Shown here: positions 34,998 to 42,948 of the stretch, in pieces
Position numbering within the stretch: the first letter of the stretch is position 1
Layout of the letters: every line of letters begins with the position of its first letter
NCBI GenBank assembly: GCA_034430895.1
Contig: DAOUDW010000038.1
Location: forward strand, 62,001 to 126,000
Origin: WVZH01 sp034430895
GTDB lineage: Bacteria > Chloroflexota > Anaerolineae > Anaerolineales > E44-bin32
DNA length: 64,000 nt
Direction: 5' to 3'
Translations under genes and position numbers: made by a program
The notes under the pieces: generated by a model
Told to the model about the DNA's origin: nothing
Database searches by the model: none
What the model saw: the letters and a program-made list of their open reading frames with translations, nothing else

Positions 34998-36464
34998 CTA
35001 CGAAGTTGGAGGCTCAGGGATGGTCAGCTCGGGGAACAGATTCCGAACTTGATCCAGCCACTGTGTCCACATATCTTCCAGCGTGATGTTGCCACTGAGA
35101 TATTCATCTCGCGCGCTTTCGAGCGGGCGCTGAATGGCATCATCCGAACCGGTCAGCAAGGCACCGCTTACGTTGGGCGCTGCTTTACCGAAGGCTTCGT
35201 AGTTATTCTGGCCACCAAGCCATTCATACAGATCTGAGCCATCAAAGAACGATGTGATCTCCTCAACGACGACCTGGCTGGAGACGAAGTCACCCATATC
35301 CTGCTTTTGATCCTCAGGAACATCGGGATCAATCGCGGCCAGATAGTCGTTCGTGTAAACGCCGGTCGCCCAGTTCGTCAGGTTTTCAGTGTCAAGTGCG
35401 ATAAACGTCACGAAATCCTTCGCCAGCTCGAGGTTCGGGCTTTCCGCCATGGCGCCAACCCAGGTGCCACCCCACTGGTATGCGATCGGACCAGGGATCA
35501 TAGCCCAGTCGCCGCCCGTCCCGCTGCCGTCCTCTCTCACGGAGTTCGGCATGAGCACGTAGGGGAGACCCCACGTCGGCATGAAGTAGCTGAAGATTTT
35601 CTGGTCTACGCCCTCGGGACTCACCAGGGTGTCGCTCATGCCTGCGAACCAGCCTTCGCTCCACTGGCCAGCCTGCGATTCGTATCCATTGTCGCGCATC
35701 AGCTTGGCGAACTCGATGTAGTCAACAACCATCTGGTCGATGACCAGTGTGTCATCTACGACCCATGGCTGCGCACGGTTCTGCAGGTAGGGGTTGAACA
35801 ACGCGGCCGCAGTGCCGACCATGAAGTAGTTGCCATCACTGCACGCCTTGATTTTCTCAGCGGTCTCGATGAACTTGTCCATGTCGGCGACCATTGCCTG
35901 CACTTCATCGGGATCATCCGTGCCCAGGCATTCCGTGGCGATGCTGCGGCGATATTCGAAGGCACCAGGGGTTGCCTGGTACGAGAAGGCCTTCTGAACG
36001 CCGTTGTGCGAACCTACCGCAGTTACCGCCGGGTAGGTCTGCAGTTCTTCAGCCAAGGGCAGAAGATCGCCAAGGTCAGCCAGGAAGTCGGCCTCGACCC
36101 ATTCCTTCACAAATGCGGCTTCCAAAGCAACCACATCGGGAATGTCGGTCGTTCCAAGCGCTGCCTTCAGTTTCGTCTGGTACTCGCCGTTGGTCATGGG
36201 GATCATGGTGTAGACGACGTCCACATCGGGGTTCTTACCCTCGAATGCGATCGCCATGGTCAGGATTTCATTGGTGAATGACCATACATTCAACACTGTC
36301 TTTTCAGTCTCACCAGTATCTTCTTCTTCTTCTTCACCGGCGTCCTCACCCGCATCCTCCCCTTCATCCGCTGGAGCTTCGGTGGTGTCGGCCGTGGTAC
36401 AAGCTGCCAGAATCATCGTTGCGATGACCAGCAAGCTTATGAGAAATAAAAGTGACTTACGCAT
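34998..36464 (-). CDS. sugar ABC transporter substrate-binding lipoprotein
   Basis: 488 aa. A signal peptide ends in lipobox ILAAC (about residue 22), followed by an acidic Glu/Asp-rich linker (about 25-50) and a family 1 extracellular solute-binding fold. It captures a sugar outside the membrane and delivers it to the two permeases. Start ATG 36464 is chosen because AGAGGAG precedes it and the signal peptide starts there; an in-frame ATG at 36539 would add 25 charged residues. No ATPase gene is in the cluster, so a shared MsmK-type ATPase is likely. Confidence 0.94.
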   Translation of the reverse strand: MRKSLLFLISLLVIATMILAACTTADTTEAPADEGEDAGEDAGEEEEEDTGETEKTVLNVWSFTNEILTMAIAFEGKNPDVDVVYTMIPMTNGEYQTKLKAALGTTDIPDVVALEAAFVKEWVEADFLADLGDLLPLAEELQTYPAVTAVGSHNGVQKAFSYQATPGAFEYRRSIATECLGTDDPDEVQAMVADMDKFIETAEKIKACSDGNYFMVGTAAALFNPYLQNRAQPWVVDDTLVIDQMVVDYIEFAKLMRDNGYESQAGQWSEGWFAGMSDTLVSPEGVDQKIFSYFMPTWGLPYVLMPNSVREDGSGTGGDWAMIPGPIAYQWGGTWVGAMAESPNLELAKDFVTFIALDTENLTNWATGVYTNDYLAAIDPDVPEDQKQDMGDFVSSQVVVEEITSFFDGSDLYEWLGGQNNYEAFGKAAPNVSGALLTGSDDAIQRPLESARDEYLSGNITLEDMWTQWLDQVRNLFPELTIPEPPTS

Positions 36465-36507
36465 GTTTTTCTTCTCCTCTAGGGATATTCTTATTGATAT
36501 GCGTTTC

Positions 36508-36609
36508 TCATGTGTAATTCTCGGTTCTTCTTCTCTCATGACAGGCTTTATTAATAATCCAATTCGGATCGTAAAATAAGCCTGCCATTTTTCTCAATTT
36601 TCTCAGCAA
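36508..36609 (-). CDS. candidate 33-aa leader peptide with very strong ribosome binding site
   Basis: AAGGAGG at 36619-36613 is close to the ideal anti-16S complement. It is followed after 3 bases by TTG (36609) and in the same frame by ATG (36588). The frame runs 33 codons to TGA at 36508, ending 43 bases before the binding-protein start. No known family. It could be a translated leader controlling the importer genes, or a chance match. Confidence 0.35.
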   Translation of the reverse strand: MLRKLRKMAGLFYDPNWIINKACHERRRTENYT

Positions 36610-36628
36610 CCACCTCCTTCCCACAGAT

Positions 36629-36656
36629 TCGTTATCATTTAATCTGGCACTGTCAA
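36629..36656 (-). promoter_or_regulatory. candidate promoter of the sugar importer operon
   Basis: TTGACA (36656-36651) is a perfect -35. With a 16-bp spacer the -10 reads TAACGA (36634-36629), which is weak. It lies between the LacI gene end and the binding-protein gene. Confidence 0.45.
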
Positions 36657-36689
36657 TAATAACAGATAAAAACGATTGCACAAATCAAG

Positions 36690-37721
36690 TTATGCTGGCA
36701 CAGGCAAACCGTTACAGGACCTACGCTCGACCAATTTTGTTGGCATTTTATATATCGGCTCATCGAGCTGACCACCGTCAATTAACTTGGTCAGCATCTG
36801 GACTGCAATGTATCCCATTTCTTCCAGGAATTGATCGATCGTCGTCAAACCCAGATACTCCGCTTCGGAGATATTGTCGAAACCTACAACGGAACAATCC
36901 TCCGGGATTCTTATGTCCAATTCCTCCGCCGCCCGAAAAACACCGAGTGCAGATTGATCATTTGCAGCAAAAATCGCTGTGGGTGGGTTCTCCAATTCAA
37001 GCAGAGAGAGACCACAGCGATAACCACTTTCTGTCGTAAAGTCACCTTCAACGATCAATTCATCATCGATCTCTATACCAGCATTTACGAGCGCGTGTTT
37101 ATAGCCCTTCAAGCGGCGCTGACCACTCCCGATCTCCGGCCTCCCGGTGATAAATCCAATGCGTGTATGGCCTAGATCTAACAGATAGGCCATGGCTTCG
37201 ACAGCGCCCTGGTAATTCGTCCCCTGAACAAAGGGGTAAGTGGGTTCATCTTCGATCGGATCCCCATGAGGATCGACGGAGACAATGGGCGCATCTGAAA
37301 TGAAACCCGAAGCCGCTGATGCCACAACGATAGCACCGTCGGTGATGGAATTATTCAGTAAGGAAACGTAATATTGTTCATGGGAAGCCGCGCCGCTTTT
37401 TTTTACATCCCCCGTCGTGTAAACCAACAAATCAAACGGCGATTCGGCAATCGCCCGATTGATACCCTTCATAACTTCGATTGAATATGGGGAACCTATG
37501 TCTGGCACGACAAGTCCAATCAAATTCTTCTTTCGGCTGCGCATGCTGCGCGCTGCCAAATTGGAGGTGTACTCCAATTGCTCTATGACCGCAAGGACAC
37601 GTTCCTGTGTTTCACTTGCGACATCAACCTTGTCATTCAATACTCGGGAGACAGTGGATACGGAAACCCCCGCCGCCTTGGCTACGTCGTAAATCGTTAC
37701 CGATTTCCGCTTACGCCCCAT
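36690..37721 (-). CDS. LacI-family transcriptional regulator
   Basis: 343 aa. The N-terminal helix-turn-helix reads TIYDVAKAAGVSVSTVSRVLN (9-29) with the hinge NLAARSMRSRKKNLIGLVVPD, followed by a periplasmic-binding-protein-like effector domain. It is presumably the repressor of the sugar importer and glycosidase genes downstream on the same strand, sensing a sugar such as cellobiose or xylose (inference). Its own upstream region carries three phased 8-bp repeats. Confidence 0.94.
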   Translation of the reverse strand: MGRKRKSVTIYDVAKAAGVSVSTVSRVLNDKVDVASETQERVLAVIEQLEYTSNLAARSMRSRKKNLIGLVVPDIGSPYSIEVMKGINRAIAESPFDLLVYTTGDVKKSGAASHEQYYVSLLNNSITDGAIVVASAASGFISDAPIVSVDPHGDPIEDEPTYPFVQGTNYQGAVEAMAYLLDLGHTRIGFITGRPEIGSGQRRLKGYKHALVNAGIEIDDELIVEGDFTTESGYRCGLSLLELENPPTAIFAANDQSALGVFRAAEELDIRIPEDCSVVGFDNISEAEYLGLTTIDQFLEEMGYIAVQMLTKLIDGGQLDEPIYKMPTKLVERRSCNGLPVPA

Positions 37722-37747
37722 TCAAGTTTTCCCTGTCGTGTGAGAAT

Positions 37748-37779
37748 TTCCGGTATCAGTTCCGGTATTGTTACCGGAA
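37748..37779. promoter_or_regulatory. three 8-bp repeats phased by 12 bp upstream of the LacI gene
   Basis: TTCCGGTA at 37748-37755 and 37760-37767, then TACCGGAA at 37772-37779. The last two form a perfect inverted repeat with a 4-base spacer. They lie 27-58 bases before the LacI start and downstream of TTGACA sequences on the minus strand, a position suited to repression. They are likely an operator for LacI autoregulation or another factor. Confidence 0.6.
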
Positions 37780-37918
37780 TGCGTCAATAATTTCGCATAT
37801 TTTTGGTCGATTGTCAAGCATCAATTAGTGAAAAGGTGGTTTAAGGGGGATTCCCCACTTCGAAATCCTGTCGTCTTTCCGATCAGAACATCACCTCAGT
37901 ACATCAATGCAACTTAGT

Positions 37919-39202
37919 TCATCGACTTGGGGAGAATTTCGCAAGCTCATCCAGCAGGCCTTGATAATCCGTCAACCAGGCCATCGTTTCGAGGAAAGCG
38001 GACGGTGAACCAAGGTGTTCCCATAAGCGACGCACCGCATCGCCAACGGGATCATCCCCCGCCGCCCCGCCGGGTTCATCTGCATATGCACCGTAAAAAG
38101 CAAAATACGCTTGATTGAGGCGGCGAATGTGATAACCATTATACCATAGGAACTGACGCCTGGCCTCCATGTAAGCTTCCGCCTCCTCAACCCGATCTTC
38201 CGCCAAGAGCGCGTCGACGTTGAGGCGCGTCTCGCGCATCTCTGCGCGAAAATCAAAAATGGGGGGAGTCTCTTCTTGCTCGGATTCTTGGTCGCTCTCG
38301 ACCGGTGGGGGTGGAACAAGATCCGGGTAATAACGCTGAAGTGTCCGCAATCCGAATTCACGCCCCAGGATACTGGCAGCGGTCTCGTTCATTGTCCGTA
38401 ACTCTGGACTGGTAAAGTATCGAATTCCAAGTGGGTGAAGGGTGAGATAATTATGCACCCACTCATGCGAGATTACATCGGTAATCCAAACCAACGAGGT
38501 GCTCTCGCTGATCATCGTTGGATAGATACCAACACCACCAATGGGCACAACCAGGGCAGAGACATCCATCCCTTGTTCAATACGACCTTCGAGTGACTGC
38601 ACGACCTCCAATGTTAATGTCGGCTCCAAAGACAAGTTGACGTCCTGGCGAATGACTTCGCGTGGGGAAACAATAAGCGCCATTGGCGGTTGTGTAAAAT
38701 GAAAGACGACCGGGGGAAAGGGAACACCACCCAACTCAACCCCTGCTTCAGCAATCGTGATGGCAACTTGTTCCTGCAAGATCGCCTCGACCACAGGCTG
38801 TATCTGTGTCAAACGCTCACGAGCGGCATCACGAGTGCGAATGACATCTTCCGCTTCGCCTTGCGGGTCGATCAGATCCTCGTTAGAGGCGATCAACGAC
38901 AATTGATATTCAAGTTGCCTCGCTTCGCCGAGAAGACCAATGTAATCTCGCACGATGGATGAAGCCTCCGCAGTGGAGAGATAATTCGTCGCACCGACTC
39001 CGAGTTGCCCCGCCTTTCCCAACAAAGCGTCGATCGTCCACGATGCATAGTCGAACTCGAATTCACGAGTAAAGGTATGCACGCGGTCATTGGTGTCAAG
39101 CGCCTGGAGTGTGCTGCCGGCGACCGACATGAAGAACAAGAGCGTAACGAGAAGCCGCCCCAGCCATCCCCTCACATTGCGCAGGTTAACCCCGACAGTC
39201 AT
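37919..39202 (-). CDS. putative membrane/exported zinc metallopeptidase, family unknown
   Basis: 427 aa. An N-terminal hydrophobic segment (about 15-35) looks like a signal or anchor. The sequence SHEWVHNYLTLHPLG contains HEWVH (246-250), and MNETAAS gives E273 about 23 residues later, the spacing of gluzincin-type third ligands. A Pro/Glu-rich loop (about 295-320) interrupts the second half. I do not recognise the family, and peptidase activity is an inference from HExxH plus E. The ATG lies 6 bases after a TAAGAT box, suggesting a leaderless mRNA. Confidence 0.75.
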   Translation of the reverse strand: MTVGVNLRNVRGWLGRLLVTLLFFMSVAGSTLQALDTNDRVHTFTREFEFDYASWTIDALLGKAGQLGVGATNYLSTAEASSIVRDYIGLLGEARQLEYQLSLIASNEDLIDPQGEAEDVIRTRDAARERLTQIQPVVEAILQEQVAITIAEAGVELGGVPFPPVVFHFTQPPMALIVSPREVIRQDVNLSLEPTLTLEVVQSLEGRIEQGMDVSALVVPIGGVGIYPTMISESTSLVWITDVISHEWVHNYLTLHPLGIRYFTSPELRTMNETAASILGREFGLRTLQRYYPDLVPPPPVESDQESEQEETPPIFDFRAEMRETRLNVDALLAEDRVEEAEAYMEARRQFLWYNGYHIRRLNQAYFAFYGAYADEPGGAAGDDPVGDAVRRLWEHLGSPSAFLETMAWLTDYQGLLDELAKFSPSR

Positions 39203-39208
39203 AGTTGC

Positions 39209-39236
39209 ATCTTACCAGTCAGTTGATGTCTGTCAA
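39209..39236 (-). promoter_or_regulatory. promoter of the metallopeptidase gene (leaderless)
   Basis: TTGACA (39236-39231), a 16-bp spacer and TAAGAT (39214-39209), then six bases to the ATG at 39202. The start point should coincide with the start codon. Confidence 0.6.
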
Positions 39237-39308
39237 TGTCACGCATGGCGATGTGTTATAATCCGACGACTTGGACACTACGCAAGAAATCTAGCCCTCA
39301 GAGATACG

Positions 39309-40241
39309 ATGAATTTCTTAGTTACTGGTGCTGCCGGTTTCCTTGGGTCGGCTCTCGCCAATCGACTGGCCCGTGAAGATCATGAAGTGCGGGGTTTGGA
39401 CGATCTATCTGCGGGGAACCCTGACCGCTTGAATCCAAACGTGCTTTTCACACGCGGCGATGTGAGTGACCGCCCAAAATTATGGACCTTGCTGCAAGGT
39501 GTGGATTGTGTCTATCATCTGGCGGCCAGGGTGTCTATCTCCGAATCCATTCTCTATCCGCGTGAGTACAACATCGTAAATGTCGGCGGTACGGTGAGTG
39601 TGATGGAAGCCATGCGTGACGTCGGTGTCAAACGCGTGGTACTCATTTCCTCCGGGTCCGTATATGGAGATCACGATCATCAACCCCTTTCAGAGAACGA
39701 CACCGCGAACCCCGGATCACCCTATGCCGTCTCCAAACTCGCCGCCGAACACTACGTTCGTACGATTGGCGCGCTGTGGGGAATCGAAACCGTCTCCCTG
39801 CGCGTATTCAACGCCTACGGTCCGGGACAACCCCTGCCGGCCGCTCACCCACCCATCATCCCCCATTTTCTTCGGCAAGCTGTAGGCGGCGGTACGCTGG
39901 TGATACACGGCGATGGCGAACAAACCCGCGATTTTGTCTACCTCGATGATGTTGTCGACACGATGGTATCCGCTGCAACAGCGCAAACCATCAACCGTCA
40001 GGTGATCAACATCGGCAGCGGAATCGAAACCAGCATGAATGGCATTGCACAGCGAGTAATCGAAACCACGGGAAGACAAGTCGATTGGATGTATAAAGAG
40101 AATCAAAATGCTGGTCCTTCGCGTATGTGCGCCGACATACAACTGGCGCGCAAGAAGCTGGGTTATAAACCACGCGTCTCGCTCGAAGAAGGCTTAAAGC
40201 GCATGGTGGAACTCGACACCCGTTTTCAACCCGTGCAATGA
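39309..40241 (+). CDS. NAD-dependent sugar epimerase/dehydratase (GalE-like SDR)
   Basis: 310 aa extended SDR. The Rossmann motif GAAGFLG (7-13), DDLSAGNPDRL, and catalytic Y139-x3-K143 (SPYAVSKLAAEHY) are clear, and the C-terminal part matches UDP-sugar epimerases (RVFNAYGPGQ, VIHGDGEQTRDFVYLDDV). It probably acts on a UDP- or dTDP-hexose for cell-surface glycans; the exact sugar is not readable. The ATG at 39309 is chosen because the Rossmann strand begins there. A TATAAT lies about 50 bases upstream. Confidence 0.9.
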   Translation: MNFLVTGAAGFLGSALANRLAREDHEVRGLDDLSAGNPDRLNPNVLFTRGDVSDRPKLWTLLQGVDCVYHLAARVSISESILYPREYNIVNVGGTVSVMEAMRDVGVKRVVLISSGSVYGDHDHQPLSENDTANPGSPYAVSKLAAEHYVRTIGALWGIETVSLRVFNAYGPGQPLPAAHPPIIPHFLRQAVGGGTLVIHGDGEQTRDFVYLDDVVDTMVSAATAQTINRQVINIGSGIETSMNGIAQRVIETTGRQVDWMYKENQNAGPSRMCADIQLARKKLGYKPRVSLEEGLKRMVELDTRFQPVQ

Positions 40242-40301
40242 TCTTTTCAAATCCAGCAAGGGGGAATACACCGCAACCAGAATTGTATTCAACGGACGAC
40301 C

Positions 40302-40943
40302 ATGAAGGCGAATTGCGCGGGGCATAGATTACCACGGAGATTTTTCAACCGGCCGACTCTTACTGTCGCAAGGGAACTGCTCGGGAAACGCCTGGTTAAA
40401 ATGGAAGACCGGAATGTACGCCTATCCGGCATAATCAACGAGACGGAAGCCTACATTGGCACAGATGATCTCGGCTGTCATGCCCGTGCAGGAGAAACCA
40501 AACGCAACGCTGCAATGTGGGGGGAACCCGGGCATTGCTATGTGTATTTCACCTATGGCATGCACTGGATGCTTAACTTCGTTTGCGAAGCAGCTGGATT
40601 CCCCGCCGCCGTCTTGATCCGAGGCATCACACCTCAGGAAAGCCTCTCACTCATGCGTCAACGTAGAAAACGGCCAACAAATCGTGAACTCACCGATGGA
40701 CCGGCGAAATTATGCCAGGCACTGGCCATCGACCGCAGCTTCGACGGTTATGACCTTTGCCAATCCACATCCAGTCTTTTCGTTGAAGAAGTAAATCTCG
40801 ATCGGCGATTCACCGTGACCGTTGGGCCTCGAGTGGGTTTAAACAATGTGCCAGAACCGTGGAAGAGTATTCCCTGGCGGTTCCGCATCAGCCTTGAAAA
40901 ACAGGATGTAACGAACGATAAACGTACGCGGAGGAATGAATGA
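40302..40943 (+). CDS. mpg: DNA-3-methyladenine glycosylase (AAG/MPG family)
   Basis: 213 aa. RRFFNRPTLTVARELLGKRLV, INETEAYIGTDDLGCHARAGETKRNAAMWGEPGHCYVYFTYGMHWMLN and LTDGPAKLCQAL are the family hallmarks, with the catalytic Glu in NETEAY. It removes alkylated bases such as 3-methyladenine in base excision repair. The stop overlaps the start of etfB by 4 bases. Confidence 0.96.
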   Translation: MKANCAGHRLPRRFFNRPTLTVARELLGKRLVKMEDRNVRLSGIINETEAYIGTDDLGCHARAGETKRNAAMWGEPGHCYVYFTYGMHWMLNFVCEAAGFPAAVLIRGITPQESLSLMRQRRKRPTNRELTDGPAKLCQALAIDRSFDGYDLCQSTSSLFVEEVNLDRRFTVTVGPRVGLNNVPEPWKSIPWRFRISLEKQDVTNDKRTRRNE

Positions 40944-41833
40944 GCTATCAATCCATCGTGCTCGTAAAGCAAGTCCCCGATACACGCAACATCACCGGAG
41001 AGGTGATGACAGCCAAAGGCACCATGAATCGCAGCGCCCTTCCGGCGATCTTCAACCCGGAAGATTTGAACGCCCTGGAAATGGCGCTTCAGGTTCGGGA
41101 ACGGTACGGAGGGGAAGTAACGGTCCTGACGATGGGTCCACTTAAAGCTGCCGATGTATTACGCGAAGCCCTCTATCGAGGCGCCGATCGGGTGATCCTG
41201 CTCTCCGACCGCGAATTTGCCGGCGCAGATACACAAGCCACCTCATACACGTTGAAATGTGCGATCGAAAAAGCGGGCAAATTCGATCTGGTCTTCTGCG
41301 GTCGCCAAGCCATCGACGGTGATACCGCACAGGTTGGCCCACAGGTGGCGGAAAAAATCGGATTGCCACAGATCACGTACGCCGAGTCCATTATCAGCCT
41401 CGAAAATGATGAAATCGTCGTGCAGCGAGCTTTCGATTTGGGCAGCGAACTGGTCAAATGCAGCTTGCCTTGTTTATTAACTGTGGTTTCCTCGGCAAAT
41501 CGACCCCGCCCGGCCTCGGCCCGAAAACGAATCGCTTACAAACTCGCTGCAGTTCCAGCCGAGTATCCCGATCTGCTCGAAAAATGGCCGGAATTCGAGA
41601 CGGAAAAAGCCTTGGAAAAGTATTTGGCCGAACGGAACCTGGAGATCCCCATCTGGACGGTGAACGATCTTGAAATCGACAAAAACCAGTTGGGCCTGTC
41701 TGGTTCACCCACACAGGTTTACAAGGTCAATTTTGTCGTGCTGGAGAGCACTGATATCAAAGAGATCTCGCCAACCGCGGAAGGCATCCAGGAATTGATC
41801 GACGAATTGGTGAAAGAGTACGTCGTTGGCTGA
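40940..41833 (+). CDS. etfB: electron transfer flavoprotein beta subunit
   Basis: 297 aa. VLVKQVPDTRNI, INPED-like FNPEDLNALEMAL and DLVFCGRQAIDGDTAQVGPQVAEKIGLPQITY match EtfB/FixA. With EtfA it carries electrons from the acyl-CoA dehydrogenase encoded two genes downstream. Translation is coupled to the glycosylase by ATGA overlap. It is a little longer than EtfB of human or E. coli type (about 250-260 aa). Confidence 0.95.
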   Translation: MSYQSIVLVKQVPDTRNITGEVMTAKGTMNRSALPAIFNPEDLNALEMALQVRERYGGEVTVLTMGPLKAADVLREALYRGADRVILLSDREFAGADTQATSYTLKCAIEKAGKFDLVFCGRQAIDGDTAQVGPQVAEKIGLPQITYAESIISLENDEIVVQRAFDLGSELVKCSLPCLLTVVSSANRPRPASARKRIAYKLAAVPAEYPDLLEKWPEFETEKALEKYLAERNLEIPIWTVNDLEIDKNQLGLSGSPTQVYKVNFVVLESTDIKEISPTAEGIQELIDELVKEYVVG

Positions 41834-41846
41834 ACGAAAAAATGAT

Positions 41847-41880
41847 TCGGGAAAGGTGAGTTTCAAATCACATTTCCCGA
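41847..41880 (+). repeat. hairpin between etfB and etfA
   Basis: A 13-position stem (TCGGGAAAGGTGA/TCACATTTCCCGA, one mismatch) with an 8-base loop. There is no U-run, so it is more likely a stabilising or processing element than a terminator. Confidence 0.5.
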
Positions 41881-41899
41881 TTTCCCACAGGACATTCGC

Positions 41900-42922
41900 A
41901 TGACAGAATCAAAAGACATTTGGGTTTTCATCGAACAGGAAGAAGGAAACATCATCGACGTGAGTCTGGAGTTGCTGGCGAAAGGTCAGGAACTGGCAGA
42001 CATATTGGGAAGCCAGGTCTGGGGTCTCTTGTGCGGCCATCAGATCGATGAACTGGCCAACTCCGTAATACATCACGGCGCCGATCGCGTTCTGGTAGTT
42101 GATCATCCGGAATTGGCCCTTTACCGCACGCTTCCCTACGCACGCGTCGCCATCGATTTGATCCGGCAGCATCAACCCTACATTTTTCTCATCGGCGCCA
42201 CCCCAAGCGGTCGCGACCTGGCGCCACGCATCGCCAGCGCCGAGGCAGTGGGCCTAACCGCTGATTGCACCGATCTGCAAATCGGGGATTACACCGCGAA
42301 GAAGGAGAAGCAGGAGTACAAGGACTTGCTTTACCAGATCCGCCCGGCATTCGGCGGCAACATCATTGCCACGATCGTCAACCCGAAAACACGTCCGCAG
42401 ATGGCGACCGTACGCCCCGGCGTGATGCAGGCCAATCCACCCGACAAGAGCCGCAAAGGTGAGATCGAGAAGATTGAACCCGCCTTCGAATCCAGCGACT
42501 TTGCACTCGAGGTGTTGAGTCGAGAGATGCGTGAACCGACCGTGAATCTAAAGGATGCACCCATCATCGTCGCCGCCGGCGGAGGCGTGCAAAGCGCGGA
42601 TGAATTCCACCTCATCCAGGAACTGGCGCATATCCTGGGCGGCGAAGTCGGCGCCTCGCGCGCCGCCGTAGACGCCGGGCTGGTTTCATCGGAACATCAA
42701 ATCGGACAGACCGGCGCCACGGTGCGCCCGCGTTTGTATATCGCCGCCGGCATTTCAGGTGCCATTCAACATAGTACCGGTATGGACAAATCCAACAAGA
42801 TCATCGCCATTAACACCGATCCTTCCGCACCCATTTTCCAGGTTGCGCATTACAAGATCGTCGGGGACGTGGCCGAGGTCTTGCCGCTGCTCATTCGCGC
42901 CGTGCGCGAAAAAGCCAAATAG
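41900..42922 (+). CDS. etfA: electron transfer flavoprotein alpha subunit
   Basis: 340 aa. The N-terminal domain has LIGATPSGRDLAPRIASAEAVGLTADCTDL, and the C-terminal FAD domain reads GGEVGASRAAVDAGLVSSEHQIGQTGATVRPRLYIAAGISGAIQHSTGM, a perfect EtfA signature. It binds FAD and pairs with EtfB. Confidence 0.97.
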   Translation: MTESKDIWVFIEQEEGNIIDVSLELLAKGQELADILGSQVWGLLCGHQIDELANSVIHHGADRVLVVDHPELALYRTLPYARVAIDLIRQHQPYIFLIGATPSGRDLAPRIASAEAVGLTADCTDLQIGDYTAKKEKQEYKDLLYQIRPAFGGNIIATIVNPKTRPQMATVRPGVMQANPPDKSRKGEIEKIEPAFESSDFALEVLSREMREPTVNLKDAPIIVAAGGGVQSADEFHLIQELAHILGGEVGASRAAVDAGLVSSEHQIGQTGATVRPRLYIAAGISGAIQHSTGMDKSNKIIAINTDPSAPIFQVAHYKIVGDVAEVLPLLIRAVREKAK

Positions 42923-42948
42923 CTTAGAACGGGATAAGGGTATTAAAG

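Noticed and set aside
35307..36281. 324-codon plus-strand frame
   Set aside because: It is antisense to the sugar-binding lipoprotein and shows no protein family features; it is a shadow of that gene's codon bias.
36542..36584. Imperfect hairpin in the importer leader as a riboswitch
   Set aside because: The stem has several mismatches and no conserved aptamer motifs that I recognise.
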